Shown here: positions 11,830 to 23,195 of the stretch, in pieces
How positions within the stretch are numbered: the stretch's first letter is position 1
How the letters are laid out: each line of letters opens with the position of its first letter
From: Luzula sylvatica
Lineage: Eukaryota; Streptophyta; Magnoliopsida; Poales; Juncaceae
NCBI GenBank assembly: GCA_946800325.1
Contig: OX326959.1
Span: forward strand, 34,233,027 to 34,297,026
Length of the DNA: 64,000 nucleotides
Reading direction: 5' to 3'
The notes under the pieces: model-generated
What the model saw: only the letters and a program-made list of their open reading frames with translations
Databases searched by the model: none
What the model was told of the DNA's origin: nothing
Translations under genes and position numbers: made by a program

Positions 11830-11964
11830 ATGGCTGAGGCGGAGGACGATGAACCGGCGGCAGCGGCGCTCCGGCGACTTGTCGGCCAGATACAAGAGCT
11901 CTGTGATTTGTACGGATCGCCGCCTTTATTCTCTCAAGATCATCTCCGCCGCATTGATCCTAGG

Positions 11965-12006
<42 letters not shown>

Positions 12007-13759
12007 TTCTAAGTTTATTCTAATTGGAACTTGGTTTTTCCAACGTTTTTAGTTTAATGGTTGTTAGCAGAACACTCTGTCGTGTTTGGAATATGTAGTT
12101 TCTTTGGTTCTTTTGAGAATTTATTAGATAATTTTTCATTTATCCCTTTGCATTTCACTGAAAGTGTAGCAAAATTGGAGAAGTTTTTGTCTAGACTCCT
12201 GTGTGTTTGTATTCAATCTTTAATTTCTCAGACATAGAAAATGAGAATTTCACTTTTCATGTTTCTTCGCGAGCTATTTTAAATGATAGATAAAAAGGAA
12301 AAACAGTAATAAACTGAATGAGTATCACTTATTCCTTTTTGGGACTAAATTTGTTCTAGTTCGGACGATATATATATTCTAGGTTTGGAAAACCGCCAAC
12401 AATATTAGCGGTTCTGCAAATGATTAAAAAGTTTGAAAATCAAAAGTTTCGAACCGCTGAAATTGTTAGTGATTCCAGAATTATAAATATCAGTTAATAA
12501 ATTATTCGATGAAGAAAATTCAAAATCATCAAAAATTGGTTTATTTTTTCAGATGGTATACGTTGGATCTGAAACCCGAATCAAAATCGAACTCGAATTC
12601 CTGTTCCCAATCTTCCGAAGAAGAAAAAGACGAAGAAACCCAAAACTCTCCACTGTTCAAAAGGCCCCGTTCAAATCCAAACTCTCAAAATCCTCTATGC
12701 TCAACAATGGAGGCCCAAATATGGAAACATTTCCTCCATGATTTGTTCGAACCGGTCCTGTCAAAACTCCCCATCACCTCTATCTTCCGTTTCCAATCCG
12801 TGTGTAGCCAATGGCGCAACACTATCAACTCCTTAACCGTCTCCAAATCGTACCCGTGGTTCTACACCGTGACTCACGAGGATTCCACTAACGGGTCCAT
12901 CTACGACCCGTTTAATAAAAAATGGCACCACCCTACAATTCCATTCTTGAATCGGAATGGAAACGAAATGGTTCTTCCCGTTGCTTCGTCAGGAGGATTG
13001 ATTTGTTTTCTCGATTTCAGTCACATGTATTTTTACGTATGTAACCCTCTAAATAAATGTTATAAGAAATTGCCCCCTAGAGCCGTACCGTTTTGGTCTA
13101 GGATTACGGTTGGCATGGTGAGTTCGGAAACGGGTTATAAAATCATGTGGTTAAGTTCAGACGGCGAATACGAAATATATTGTTCTGACGAGAAAAAATG
13201 GGTCCATCCCGGACCCGTACCGGTTACGATCAAACTACCACTCGCCCTAAATTTCAAGTCGCAAGTGGTATCGGTTGGTACGACTTTATATTTCACGCGG
13301 AGCCAACCAGACGGTATTTTGAGTTACGATTTGACGACCGGTACGTGGAAACAGTACGCGATTCCTTTACCGGCACACGTGAGGGATTGCACGATGGCAG
13401 AATTGCGGGGTAGAATTCTGCTGGTGGGATTGCTGACGAAGAATTGCGCGAATTGCGTGGGGATATGGGAATTGCAGAGGATGACGTTGTTGTGGAAGGA
13501 GGTGGACAGGATGCCAAGTGAGCTTTGTCTTGAATTGTACGGGAAGCAATTGAAGATGAATTGCATGGGATGCAATAACGGGTTGGTTTTGGTCTCGCTC
13601 AGAGCCAAGAGGTCGAATTGTTTGGTTTGTTACGATGCGGACAAGAGAGATTGGGTCAAGGTTCCTGATTGTGTTGACGGGTTAACGGGTATGAATCGCA
13701 ATGGAAGGTGGGTTTTGTGCGGCACCGCTTTCGAACCGTGTCCTAGCGCCTTGCCTTGA
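11830..13759 (+). CDS. F-box/kelch-type protein (446 aa, 2 exons)
   Basis: Exon 1 is 11830-11963 and exon 2 is 12553-13759. The junction rebuilds an Arg codon (RRIDPR-WYTLDL) and the CDS is 1341 nt. Residues 1-45 are acidic and Ala-rich, then comes a Ser/Asn/Glu-rich low-complexity linker. The F-box begins near MEAQIWKHFLHDLFEPVLSK and runs through SVCSQWRN, the usual SKP1-binding segment. The C-terminal 300 residues have kelch/F-box-associated beta-propeller features (SGGLICFLD, CNPLNKCYKKLPP, SYDLTTGTWKQY). Such proteins are substrate receptors of SCF ubiquitin ligases; the target is unknown. By general resemblance it belongs with the single-copy F-box/kelch proteins of the At5g43190 type. 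Using an ATG in intron 1 (12509) would give a shorter product lacking the conserved exon 1. Confidence 0.85.
11968..12002. repeat. (CT)n microsatellite at the F-box gene intron donor
   Basis: A CT run starts just after the splice donor of exon 1, at the 5' end of the intron. Confidence 0.9.
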
Positions 13760-14705
13760 ATTGTTTTTGTTGTTGGTTTATTATTATTATGTGTTTGTGT
13801 GTGGTAATGTTAGTAATAAGAGACTGAATTTTATTTTGTGTTATGCAAGGCAAAGAATGGTTTCGATTCAATAATTCATTCTAGCTAGTTAAGGTTTCGA
13901 AATGACAACATGACCAGTGAAATATTACAAAAGATATTTATTTATATATGTTTCTTAAAACAATTTGTCGACGTGTCGTGTTTGTAATAATATTTAATAT
14001 TTGTAAATACTTCTCTTAAATTTCATAGATCTTTTTTTGAAAATACTTCTCTCCAAAAAATTAAAATATTTGTCTCAAATTTTTTTTGACAACTTTTCTC
14101 CAATTTCTCAGGAATTTTTTTTTAATATTTTTCTCAAATTCGAAATGCTTTTTGAAATATTCTTCTCAAATTTCTGAGAAATCATTCTTTTAATTACGCA
14201 ACCGTGTTTGAAGTATTAAGCTATCATATGTGTATTTGGCACTTATATTATGGTGTATAATACTTATTGAGAATAAAACATGCATAATATATTCATATTA
14301 TAAAAAAATATCTCACATTTTGATTTTCATGGAATAGAGTTAAACCAATAGAGTTAAACATGCACTTTTATTCAGCCCGTCTCAAGTTCTTTCTTAAGAT
14401 AGGGGAGTCCGAGAGTTCCAACTCTGGCGATAAACCATACTACTTTGAGTGTTCGAATGTTGTTTTCCATTCGAGGGGGTCTGAGTGCATTTTACATTTT
14501 GGTGGAAATGATTCAATAAATCATGAATGATAATTCATACAAGATTTTAGAGGTACGGTTTAAGTTTTATTTATACATTATTAAATGGATTATTATAATA
14601 TATTAAATGAATTGTTATTATTCATTCATTTTTAAATATACATTTTGTTATAATTTTTTCTTGGAATAATGGAAGAGTGAAAGAAAACTAATTTTATTTT
14701 ATTCC
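13760..14705. other. Intergenic between F-box and PPR genes, no gene seen
   Basis: AT-rich DNA. A segment at 14380-14500 contains GGGGAGTCCGAGAGTTCCAACTC and looks like a fragment of a dispersed repeat. Its class could not be assigned. Confidence 0.45.
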
Positions 14706-14946
14706 AAGAGTATTCGGTAGATTAAATTGTGGAAAAATGGAAGTAAAAATTAAATTAATATTTTTTATTGAAAATGATGAGAGAGAAGAAGAGAAAAATT
14801 CTTCTATTCCATCTTCTTCCACCTCCTCCATGGAATAGAGTTAAACCAATTTATTTCATTTTCTTCCAACCTTTTTCGGCGGAATAAAATGATTTTTTCC
14901 ACTATTTTTCACTATTCCACTCTAATTCCATGTCGCCGAACAAGCC
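14706..14946. mobile_element. MITE-like element with TTCGGC(G/A)AC terminus
   Basis: The right end, in reverse complement, reads CTTGTTCGGCGACATGGAAT and is followed by GGAATAGTG blocks. The left end near 14706 has AGTATTCGGTAGATTAAATTG. The interior shares TTCTTCCACCTCCTC, TGGAATAGAGTTAAACCA and TTTTTCGGCGGAAT with the copy at 56288-56585, showing a dispersed family. No target duplication could be fixed. Confidence 0.55.
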
Positions 14947-15142
14947 CAATGAGAACTTAATGGCTATTCTTAAATAAGTTGTACCCTTTGCAACGAAATT
15001 ATACCCTTACTAATTTATTATTCATTCAATTAATTTAGTAATTTACAACCTTACTTTATCTTATTTTGTCTCTGCACGCAATGCCATTACATTTGCATAT
15101 AAACCAGCCAAATATTTACACGAAAAATTGCATCTTTTGACA

Positions 15143-17086
15143 TTACCAATAATCAGAACAAGAACAAGAGCCAAGTTTAAAAGAATGGAAACGATTCCTG
15201 TCCCTAACAATAATCTCCCTGTCATAAACCCTAGACACGAGCTTCATAAATCCATGGCAATCATTACAAATCCTCAAGTTTTTAAATATCCGAAGCGGAG
15301 ATTTCGAACCCGTTTTCGTCTTCAAAAGACCTAAACAAACCGCGAGTCTCTCACTATGAACCAACAAAGCCTGCTCTCTCTCTTCTCTCTCCTCCTCATT
15401 CACGCAATAATTATCTTTGTATCTCAACATTTGACTAGACAAATCGGGTACGTAACCAATATTCCGTATCCTCAACACCACTTCATTTAACTTCTCGTAT
15501 AAATCGCGACTAAAAGAATGTGATTTATCGCCAGCAATAAACTTGTGAATATCGCCGTTAATTTCAATATAACTAATTCCAGGCGATTTGTGAACGCCTT
15601 TTTTCTTCATTATTCCTCTTAAATCGTTGGCTTCGGTATATTTTCCAGACGATTTGTACAAATTAGAAAGCAAAACATGATATTCGGTGTTATTTGGGTA
15701 TAATTTTATGAGTTCGTTCATCAATTCTTTTCCTAAATCGAGTTTTTTATGTACGTTACACGAGGCAAGCAGAGAACCGAGTACAACTTCATTTGGGCTC
15801 ATTGGCATTTGTTTTATTAAAGAGAAAGCTTCTTCTAATAGACCGGCTCGGCCCAATAGGTCGACCATGCATGCAAAGTGTTCGATCTTTGGACTCAGTT
15901 CGTGAACGGACGAGATTTGGTGAAAAATATCGCGGCCTTGATCTATCAGCCCAGAACGACCGCAGGAACTGAGAAGACTTATGAAGGTGATGTCATCGGG
16001 CTTTTGATTTTCTTTAATCATTCTCTGGTAAAGATTTAGGGCTTGCTTGCCCATGCCGTGCATGGATAGGGCACATAACATTGTGTTCCATGTGATTATA
16101 TTTCTTTGGGACATTGTATCGAACAGGTTTTGTGCATACTTGATATTTCCACATTTCGCATACATGTCGATCAGTGAAGTGTTTACTATAACATTTTCAA
16201 TGTCGTTAAATGTTTCTGATTTCAATATATGGGCGTGAACCCATTTTCCGGTGGATAAATCCCCAGATTGGGAGCAAGAAGAGAGAAGAGAACAAAAACT
16301 AATATGGTTCAAGTTTGATAGCGAATACGTGAAAACCATTTGAGTTAGTAGTGATAATGCTTCCCTTGAAAGACCAGCGTTGATATAGGCTGAAACCATG
16401 GCTATCCACGAGACCTGATTCTTCTCAGCCATTTCTTCGAACAACTTGCGGCCAGTCTCGAGCCCCTCGCATTTAAGCACCCCATCAAGCATGATAGTCC
16501 ATGAAACATCGCTCTTCTCAGGCATTTCGTGAAAGATTCTTCGTGCTTCGTTCATCAACCCACACTTGGTATAAACATGCGTTATAGAATTGTATGCTTG
16601 AACAGAGAGAGGTAAACCGGATTTGATGAAAAGAAGGTGAGCAGAGGCCCCAGAAACAGAATCGGAGAGACGGGAGGCAGTGGAGAGAAGAGACAACAGG
16701 GTTATTGAGTCTGGACGGATAGATAGGCGGAGCATAGAGCGAAAAAAATGAAGAGCTTTGTGAGGTAGAGAGAGGCGACCAGAGAAGGAGGAGATGAGAG
16801 CAGTGAAGGCAACAGTGGAGCGAAATTGGGGAGGCAGGGAATTGAAAGAGGGGAGAAGGGTGGAGGCACAGCCGAAAGCGGAGTAGAAGTGGAAGAGGGC
16901 GGAGGAGAGGGAGGGGAGAAGTTTAAGAAGGTTTGATTTTAGGAGAAAGGCGTGAAGGGAGAAGCCGAGAGATGGAGGAGAATGGCCGAGTGAACAGGAG
17001 CGGAGCACCGTCCGGTAATGGCGGATTTGTCGTGTCAAATCCTCTTCTTCATCTTCGTGACCGTGAGTAGTCTCTCGCACCTCCAT
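15143..17086 (-). CDS. Pentatricopeptide repeat protein, PLS class with DYW domain (647 aa, intronless)
   Basis: A single-exon gene. The body (about residues 60-500) shows successive PPR motifs such as AYNSITHVYTKCGLMNEARRIF, DVSWTIMLDGVLKCE and ITWNTMLCALSMHGMGKQALNLY. E/E+ regions and the SPGISYIEI box follow. The C-terminus is a DYW cytidine-deaminase-like domain with H577-S-E579, C607-N-D-C610-H and the final DYW. In this family the PPR tract reads organellar RNA and the DYW domain performs C-to-U editing, with the His/Glu/Cys residues binding zinc. All these residues are present, so it looks catalytically intact. The first 40 residues are rich in charged amino acids and are not an obvious transit peptide, so target organelle and editing site cannot be assigned. 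Absence of introns is usual for the family. Confidence 0.92.
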   Translation of the reverse strand: MEVRETTHGHEDEEEDLTRQIRHYRTVLRSCSLGHSPPSLGFSLHAFLLKSNLLKLLPSLSSALFHFYSAFGCASTLLPSFNSLPPQFRSTVAFTALISSFSGRLSLPHKALHFFRSMLRLSIRPDSITLLSLLSTASRLSDSVSGASAHLLFIKSGLPLSVQAYNSITHVYTKCGLMNEARRIFHEMPEKSDVSWTIMLDGVLKCEGLETGRKLFEEMAEKNQVSWIAMVSAYINAGLSREALSLLTQMVFTYSLSNLNHISFCSLLSSCSQSGDLSTGKWVHAHILKSETFNDIENVIVNTSLIDMYAKCGNIKYAQNLFDTMSQRNIITWNTMLCALSMHGMGKQALNLYQRMIKENQKPDDITFISLLSSCGRSGLIDQGRDIFHQISSVHELSPKIEHFACMVDLLGRAGLLEEAFSLIKQMPMSPNEVVLGSLLASCNVHKKLDLGKELMNELIKLYPNNTEYHVLLSNLYKSSGKYTEANDLRGIMKKKGVHKSPGISYIEINGDIHKFIAGDKSHSFSRDLYEKLNEVVLRIRNIGYVPDLSSQMLRYKDNYCVNEEEREEREQALLVHSERLAVCLGLLKTKTGSKSPLRIFKNLRICNDCHGFMKLVSRVYDREIIVRDRNRFHSFKLGSCSCSDYW

Positions 17087-17551
17087 TTATCATTAATTTT
17101 ATTCACTTCACTCTGAAAATTTAATCATTTGAGTTAAAAAAGTTCAAACTTCACAAGCCAAAATGTTAGGGCATCTTGTTCCTGAATTAAGATAAATTTT
17201 AATCAATCTAATTATGAAAATTAGAAGAGAGAGGGAATGGGAAGAGAGAGGAAATGGGAAGTGTGGATTGGAGTGGAGGAAATGGGAAGAGAGAGGGAAG
17301 GGAAATTGATATATCAAGTCTAGTATCAAATAAAGATGATAAAAAAAATATGTTTAGAAAAAATTATATTTTGCAAAAAAAAATTATGTTTACAATATAT
17401 AGTTTTAGAAGTTTATGATATCATAGTTTTTAAAATTAATTTGTTGTATTTACATAAATTAGTTTCAAAATAAAATTAATAAAATTAATTGTAATTACAT
17501 CCTCTCAATTTACTTTTTTTCTCCTCCCTCCAAATCAAGCATGAGTGAGAT

Positions 17552-18016
17552 TAGGGATATTCATTTGGTCAGTTCGGTTCAAACCGAACGAATAAGGCCA
17601 AACCGATTTAAACCGAACCGAATCATTTTAACTTTCGAACCGATTAAAAACCGAACCGAATAAGAAACATTATAATATTTGAAATTAAATTAAATTTATC
17701 AAAATAATTATATTTTATTTATCAAAAAATATGAAAACATATTATAAAATATAATTATATTATTTTATAAAATTATTATATCAATTTTTTATATTTTAAC
17801 ATTAACATATTAAAAAATTATGAAAAATTGGATGTTATTCGGTCGGTTCGGTTTAACCGGTTTTCAGAACATCAAAACCGAACGGAACCGAATAAACCGA
17901 ACAATACCATTTTTTGAACCGAACTGAACCAAATAAACCGAAAAACCGAACGAATTAAACCGAATTCGACCGGTTTGGTTCGGTATTCGAATAAATCGAA
18001 CAGTTTGAACACCCCA
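17552..18016. mobile_element. hAT-like non-autonomous element with 8-bp target duplication
   Basis: Flanked by AGTGAGAT at 17544-17551 and 18017-18024, an exact 8-bp duplication as made by hAT transposases. The left end TAGGGATATTCA and the reverse-complemented right end TGGGGTGTTCAAA are imperfect inverted repeats related to a TAGGGGTGTTCA consensus. Both arms are crowded with AACCGAACC/GGTTCGGTT motifs around an AT-rich core. There is no transposase. Confidence 0.8.
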
Positions 18017-18024
18017 AGTGAGAT

Positions 18025-18999
18025 ATATTTTTTACCTTTGAGAATTCTCTCATTTCCTTTCCTTTCTTTTCATTCCCTCTCGTTACCCCCAAACTAAGCA
18101 AAGTCGAAATTATTATTTCTTCTTGTGAAAAATCCAAACACGTATATAAATAGGTTAGGGACTTTTTGATGTTATCACGAAGGCTTCGTTCCTGGTGGAT
18201 AGAATAGAGAAATTGCATTTTATTTTTGGGTTTTGAATTGAGCAAGATCGAATTTTGAAGGACAATCAATCAACGGGACGAACAAGTGAAAATGACGCTT
18301 CAACTGTACAAGGAAATCAATTTTGAGCAAATCGAGGTAAAATGATTTTTACACTTATTTTTGTACTTTTAATTGATAAATGTGATCCTTAGAGGTGCGG
18401 TATGTTTCGCTGTCCATGTATGACGCATGGATATCGTAAATCCTAATAGAAATTCTCAACCGTATCTTGACATAACACGAAGTACTCGAAATGTATTCAA
18501 AAAATAACATTAAAATAATCGAATATTCCACGTGAAATATCTAATACGTATTTGACCCGTATCGCACCCCTATCTGTCTAGGATACACGTATCCCTAGAA
18601 TTCTTTAGGTTTGGGAAGTTATTTAAGTTTACAACATTAAAAATAACAATAATATTAAAGTTGCTTGAAACAAAAAAACAAAAATATAACCTTCTTAATA
18701 TTATGAAAGATTCTTAATATTATAGTTTGAATTGGAGAATATGTTAAAAGTTATCTTCCAAACGTACGTTCATAGGTATTTTATTTTTGTATACTATATT
18801 TTATAAAATTAAGTCAGAGAAAACGTTACGTATAAACTGCGTTAATATGGATATCAAAATAAGGTCAAACTCCAATGAATATAACTAATTGATTTTTAAA
18901 ATTAAAGTTTTAAAAATAATATTAATATTTTATGCATGAGTTAAATTACATATTATTTTTTTAACATTTCATATACAAATTCTTCATCTTTTATTTATA
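18025..18999. other. Intergenic, no confirmed gene
   Basis: Near 18292 an ATG opens 15 codons (MTLQLYKEINFEQIE) directly before GTAAAA, which looks like a first exon and donor. No continuing exon was found before the transposons that start at 19 kb. The segment could be a truncated gene start or chance. Confidence 0.3.
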
Positions 19000-19978
19000 C
19001 TAGGAATATAGCCCGCGCTTCGCTGCGGGATATATTATTTGATAAGAAATAATATAATTAGCAAAAATAATAATTTTATATATTATTTGATATATTATTT
19101 GATATATTATTTCGCTGCGGGATATATTATTTGATATATTATTTGATAAGAAAATAGAAATATTTCTCGTGCTTCGCTGCGATTTTTCAAAATGTGTTAT
19201 GATCATAAAATAATAATTTTATCTAAAATGTTACAAGTATAAAATAAAAATAATTTTCATAAATGTTAATTTAAAAAAAAAATCTGATATTAAATAGTGT
19301 CACAAGTATTATGCAATAAATGCAAATTTTTTTCCTCCTCAAAACATATCATATGTTCCAAAAGAAAAATTCAAATGTTTTATTTAGAATACAAAACATG
19401 TCAAATAAAATAAAATTCTGAAAAAGACAAACAAAAAAACATAAAAGACGCAGCTTGGTACCAATCAAAAATATTATAATAAGCACAAACAAACGCAGCT
19501 TGGTACCAATCAAAATTGTTATAATAAGCAAAAAAAAAAAAAATACCAGCTGAGGCTAACAAAAAGTATTTGTGTGAATAGTATTTTATTAAATTCAAAT
19601 ATTTTATTTAGAACACAAGACATATGTCAATTATATTTATTAATACGATGAAAAATTCAAATATTTTATTTAGAACACAAGATATATGTCAAATTCCCCC
19701 TCCCATTAAATTCAAATATTTTATTTAGAACACAAGACATATGTCAATTATATTTATTAATACGATGAAAAATTCAAATATTTTATTTAGAACACAAGAT
19801 ATATGTCAAATAAAATTAAATTTAAAAAAAAAAAAAACATGAACAGTAACCGGGATCCGGGATGAACAGTACTTGGTTGAACAGTGACGAGTGAACAGTA
19901 TGAACAGTGTTGGGTGAACGGTGTCGGGTGACGTGGCCTCACCAAAACCCTTGTATTCTAAAATTAATGGGAGGGGGA
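19000..19978 (-). mobile_element. Non-autonomous Helitron (3' end at 19000)
   Basis: Reading the minus strand, the element ends with the hairpin CCCGCAGCGAAGCGCGGG, then CTATATTC and CTAG, followed by a host T. The other end, in the same orientation, starts TCCCCCTCCCATTAATTTTAG. The subterminal region is rich in GAACAGT repeats and a GTGACGTGGCC motif similar to the 5' region of the larger Helitrons here. Partial GCTTCGCTGCG copies recur at about 19017, 19111 and 19172. The exact 5' base is uncertain because TTCCCCC lies in an ATT context. No Rep/helicase frame exists. Confidence 0.7.
19591..19811. repeat. 117-bp tandem duplication inside the 19-kb Helitron
   Basis: The AAATTCAAATATTTTATTTAG...ATATGTCAAATTCCCCCTCCC unit starts at 19591 and again at 19708. 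Each unit itself contains two diverged half-repeats. The internal TTCCCCCTCCCATTAA matches, in inverted orientation, the Helitron terminus at 19965-19979. This suggests that terminal sequence was copied inward. Confidence 0.8.
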
Positions 19979-20150
19979 ATTCACATTTAAAATAATATTA
20001 ATATCTTATACATGACTTATATTCTATGCAAACAAATTATGACTATAAAAAATGGTTCACTTTTTTTTACCTATAAAAATGTAATATAATAATTTAATAG
20101 TTAAAAGTTAGAACTTATTATGATGACTTGGACAAACATAAAATTGGGTC

Positions 20151-20715
20151 TAGGAATGTCAATGGGTCTGGTAAAACCCGAACCGGCGGGTACCCGATCC
20201 GAACGGAGCGGCTAATATCCGAAAAAAAATACTCGCCGGTCGGGTATTATCCGAAAAAACACCCGCTCCGGGTTCGGGGGTAAATTTTTACCCGCGGGTA
20301 TACCCGAACCCGAAAAAATACCCGAATCCGAATCCGAAAAATACCCGAAACTACTCAATAATATGAAAATTTGTGGTGTTTTATGGATTAATTATTTGTA
20401 ATATTTGCTTTTATAATGTATTTTGTATAAGTTGTTTGTTTTATGCATATAAAATTGTTGGTGATTTTACGTATTTGTCTCATAATTTTTTAATTTTGTA
20501 TTGGTGGTTTTTGAGTAACGGGTTCGGGTTCGGGTATACCCGTTACCCGAGGGTTCGGATTCGGATATGATTTTTTATCCGCGAATATTTTGGGTTCGGG
20601 TTCGGATATATTCGTTACCCGCGGGTTCGGATTCGGATATGATTCTTTATCCGCGAATATTTTGAATTCGGATTCGGATAATACCCGAAAATTCGGGTTC
20701 CCGTTGACATTCCTA
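20151..20715. mobile_element. hAT-like non-autonomous element with exact 8-bp target duplication
   Basis: ATTGGGTC occurs at 20143-20150 and 20716-20723. The terminal inverted repeat is 16 bp with one mismatch: TAGGAATGTCAATGGG at the left, TAGGAATGTCAACGGG as the reverse complement of the right end. The arms consist almost entirely of ACCCGAA/TTCGGGT motifs in opposite orientations around an AT-rich core, so a transcript could fold back. It is non-coding. Confidence 0.88.
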
Positions 20716-20754
20716 ATTGGGTCATTGTTTCTTCTCTATAAATTATTGAGTATA

Positions 20755-22814
20755 CTAGCATTACCCCCGCGCAATTGCGCGGGGCTGTTCGGGTTTATAA
20801 GTAATGTAGTTGAAAAAAATTGTTGTTCGTTTTGTGTATGTGACTTTCTTTTTGTAATCATTATTATATGTGTAATTTAGTGTGTTGTGTGCGAGTGAAA
20901 TTTTGTAGCAAAAATCGTTTGAAAATTGTAAGAGCCGGATTTCTTGAATAATTCAAACGGTTATTGCTAAAAAAATTATCTATATTTTATACTTCATAAG
21001 TAAAATAAGGAAAAAGAACGAATGAGTCGTCATGAAATTTATTAAGAACATAATAGTTCAGAAAACATTGCTGAAAAAAAGAGTGTTTTTAATTTCACAA
21101 ATCTTTAATTTCGCTACATATTTAGTACAAATATTTTTCGTCCTTTGTGTGGTCAGCCAACAACAAAGTTTGATGATGTCATCGCTAACCGTTTGGTTCG
21201 AATCTTTAATTTAAATTATGTCATGATTATTCGCACATCCATGATTTGGTATATTTTTAACCCCCTAATTTTTTTTGGATATTATAAAAAATTCTCTATC
21301 TTTTCGTAAACTCCCAAAAAAAAAAACTCTTTACCAAACTTTTATTTTAAAATACTCCTTATGGATGATATTAATTTTTTTTTTTCCAAAATACCCTCCA
21401 AATCTGATATGTAATAATTAAAACTTATTTTTGTTATTTTTTATTAATTTTAAGAAAATTCATAAACACTTCTTAACACGTAGTGATTTAAAAAAATTTA
21501 AATTATTACATATTTTGTTTATATAATTTTAATATTACATTCTTTATTCATAAAAAAACTAACATTAAATGATAATAAATAAACACCTTGCAAATATATT
21601 CATAGAAAATATCTATTTAAACATCTATTTTTTATTTTAGTTTTCTTTTTATGTATTTTTTAATAGTTTTGTGATATTTTATTTTTAAATATTTGCAAGA
21701 TGTTCTTTTATTAATATTGTTCAACTTATTATAATTTTATTTTAGTTTTTCAAGAAAAATAATAAAGGACCAAAATGTAAATTTTAAAACTTCGGAGGAC
21801 AAAAATGCAAATATAAAGGACCAAAATGTGAAAAAAGGACAAAAATATAATTTTTTTAAAAAAATATGACCAATTTGAGGCCCCTGGACTAAAATGTAAA
21901 TTTCAAAACTTCGAAGGGCCAAAATGCAAATATAAAGGACCAAAATGAGAAAAAAAGGACCAAAATGTAAATTTTTTTCGAAAAAGAACCAATTTGTAAA
22001 TAAAAAAGGACCAAAATGGAAAAAAAGGACCAAAATGTAAATTTTTTTCGAAAAAAGGACCAATTTGTAAATAAAAAAGGACCAAAATGGGAATTTTTTT
22101 CGAAAAAAGGACCATTTTGTAAATAAAAAAGGACCAAAATGTAAAAAAAAATAATAAAGGACCAAAATGTAAATTTTAAAACTTCGAAGGACCAAAATGC
22201 AAATATAAAGGACTGAGATGTATAAAAAAGGACCAAAATGTAATTTGTTTTAAAAAACAGGACCAATTTGAGGCCCCTGGAACAAAATGTGAATATTAAA
22301 ATTTCGAAGGGTCAAAATGCAAATATAAAGGACCAAAATGTAAAAAAGAAGGACCAAAATGTAATTTATTTTTTAAAAAAAGGACCAATTTGTAAATAAA
22401 AAAGGACCAAAATGTAAAATTTCAAAACTTCGAAGGGCCAAAATGCAAATATAAAGGACTAAAATGTAAAAAAAAGGACCAAAATGTAATTTTTTTTCGA
22501 AAAAAGGAACAAAATGCAAATATAAAGGACCGAAATGTGATAAAGAAGGACCAAAATGTAATTTTTTTAAAAAACAGGACCAATTTGAGGCCCCTGGACC
22601 AAAATGTGAATATTAAAACTTCGAAGGACCAAAATACAAATATAAAGGACCAAAATATAAAAAAAAGGACCAAAATGTAATTTATTTTTTAAAAAAAGGA
22701 CCAATTTGTAAATCAAAAAGGACCAAAATATAAAAAAAAAAAAAATTTATGAATAGGCTCCTGGTAACTTGGCTGCACCAGGAGGCAGCAAATCCCCTTG
22801 CATTAGTATATAGA
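20755..22814 (-). mobile_element. Minisatellite-bearing Helitron, copy 1 (2.06 kb)
   Basis: On the minus strand the 5' end reads TCTATATACTAATGCAAGGG. The 3' end reads CCCCGCGCAATTGCGCGGGG, then GTAATG and CTAG, with A and T host flanks as Helitrons require. The 3' 1.1 kb is nearly identical to copy 2 at 28820-31320. The 5' half is a GGACCAAAATG minisatellite. No protein-coding capacity is evident. Its 5' end lies only about 380 bp from the RPC4 start codon, in that gene's promoter. Confidence 0.88.
21757..22735. repeat. GGACCAAAATG minisatellite, array 1
   Basis: Dozens of variants of AAAGGACCAAAATGTAA, AAAGGACCAATTTGTAA and GGACCAAAATGCAAATAT separated by A or T runs. A recurring landmark, GAGGCCCCTGGA followed by AACTTCGAAGG or AATTTCGAAGG, marks a higher-order unit. 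Open frames on the minus strand are rich in Phe, Tyr, Leu and Ser only because the repeat lacks stops there. Confidence 0.92.
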
Positions 22815-22846
22815 TAGATAGATATGCATATGACAAAATTATTGAT

Positions 22847-22852
22847 TGGGCC
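22847..22852 (+). promoter_or_regulatory. Site II (TGGGCC) motif upstream of RPC4
   Basis: TGGGCC within GATTGGGCCCTAG, just downstream of the Helitron terminus and upstream of the probable RPC4 leader. This single motif is suggestive only. Confidence 0.4.
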
Positions 22853-23074
22853 CTAGTTTGGGCTTGGTCGGCACGAACATTGTCATGGTCTGAAATATGT
22901 TCGGAGACTTTTTTTGTCTTTCCAGTATCGCCATTAATGGAAATAAAAAACTTTACTGTATTAATCTTTAAATTCCTTCCTTTTCTTCTTCTTTATTTGG
23001 TCTCAGCAATCTCTAATGTCTTCTCCAAGAAGTTAACACAGCTCAAGGCGACGCCTCCTGAAGCTCTCTTTAAG

Positions 23075-23166
23075 GTAATTTCGCCTCTTTTCCATAATTT
23101 TGATTTCCTCTCCGTCTTGTTCGACTTCAACCCAAATAAAATCTTCACTTTTGACTTTTATTGTAG
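23075..23166 (+). other. Probable 5'-UTR intron of RPC4
   Basis: CTTTAAG|GTAATT at 23074/23075 and TTGTAG|TTCTTTG at 23166/23167 are good splice sites, about 30 bp before the RPC4 ATG. The preceding exon contains an upstream ATG (ATGGAAATAAAA, near 22937) that opens a short upstream reading frame. Confidence 0.5.
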
Positions 23167-23195
23167 TTCTTTGAATTTATCTCGTGGAATTGAAA

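Noticed and set aside
12509..13759. Start of the F-box gene at 12509
   Set aside because: That ATG lies in the intron. Joining the exon at 11830-11963 restores a plausible N-terminus with an in-phase junction.
18292..18336. Possible first exon MTLQLYKEINFEQIE with GT donor
   Set aside because: No downstream exon or homology found; kept only as a note in the intergenic entry.
21737..22673. Several minus-strand frames of 70-152 codons rich in Phe, Tyr, Trp and Ser
   Set aside because: They are translations of the GGACCAAAATG minisatellite, which happens to lack stops on that strand. All frames share the same repeated peptides.
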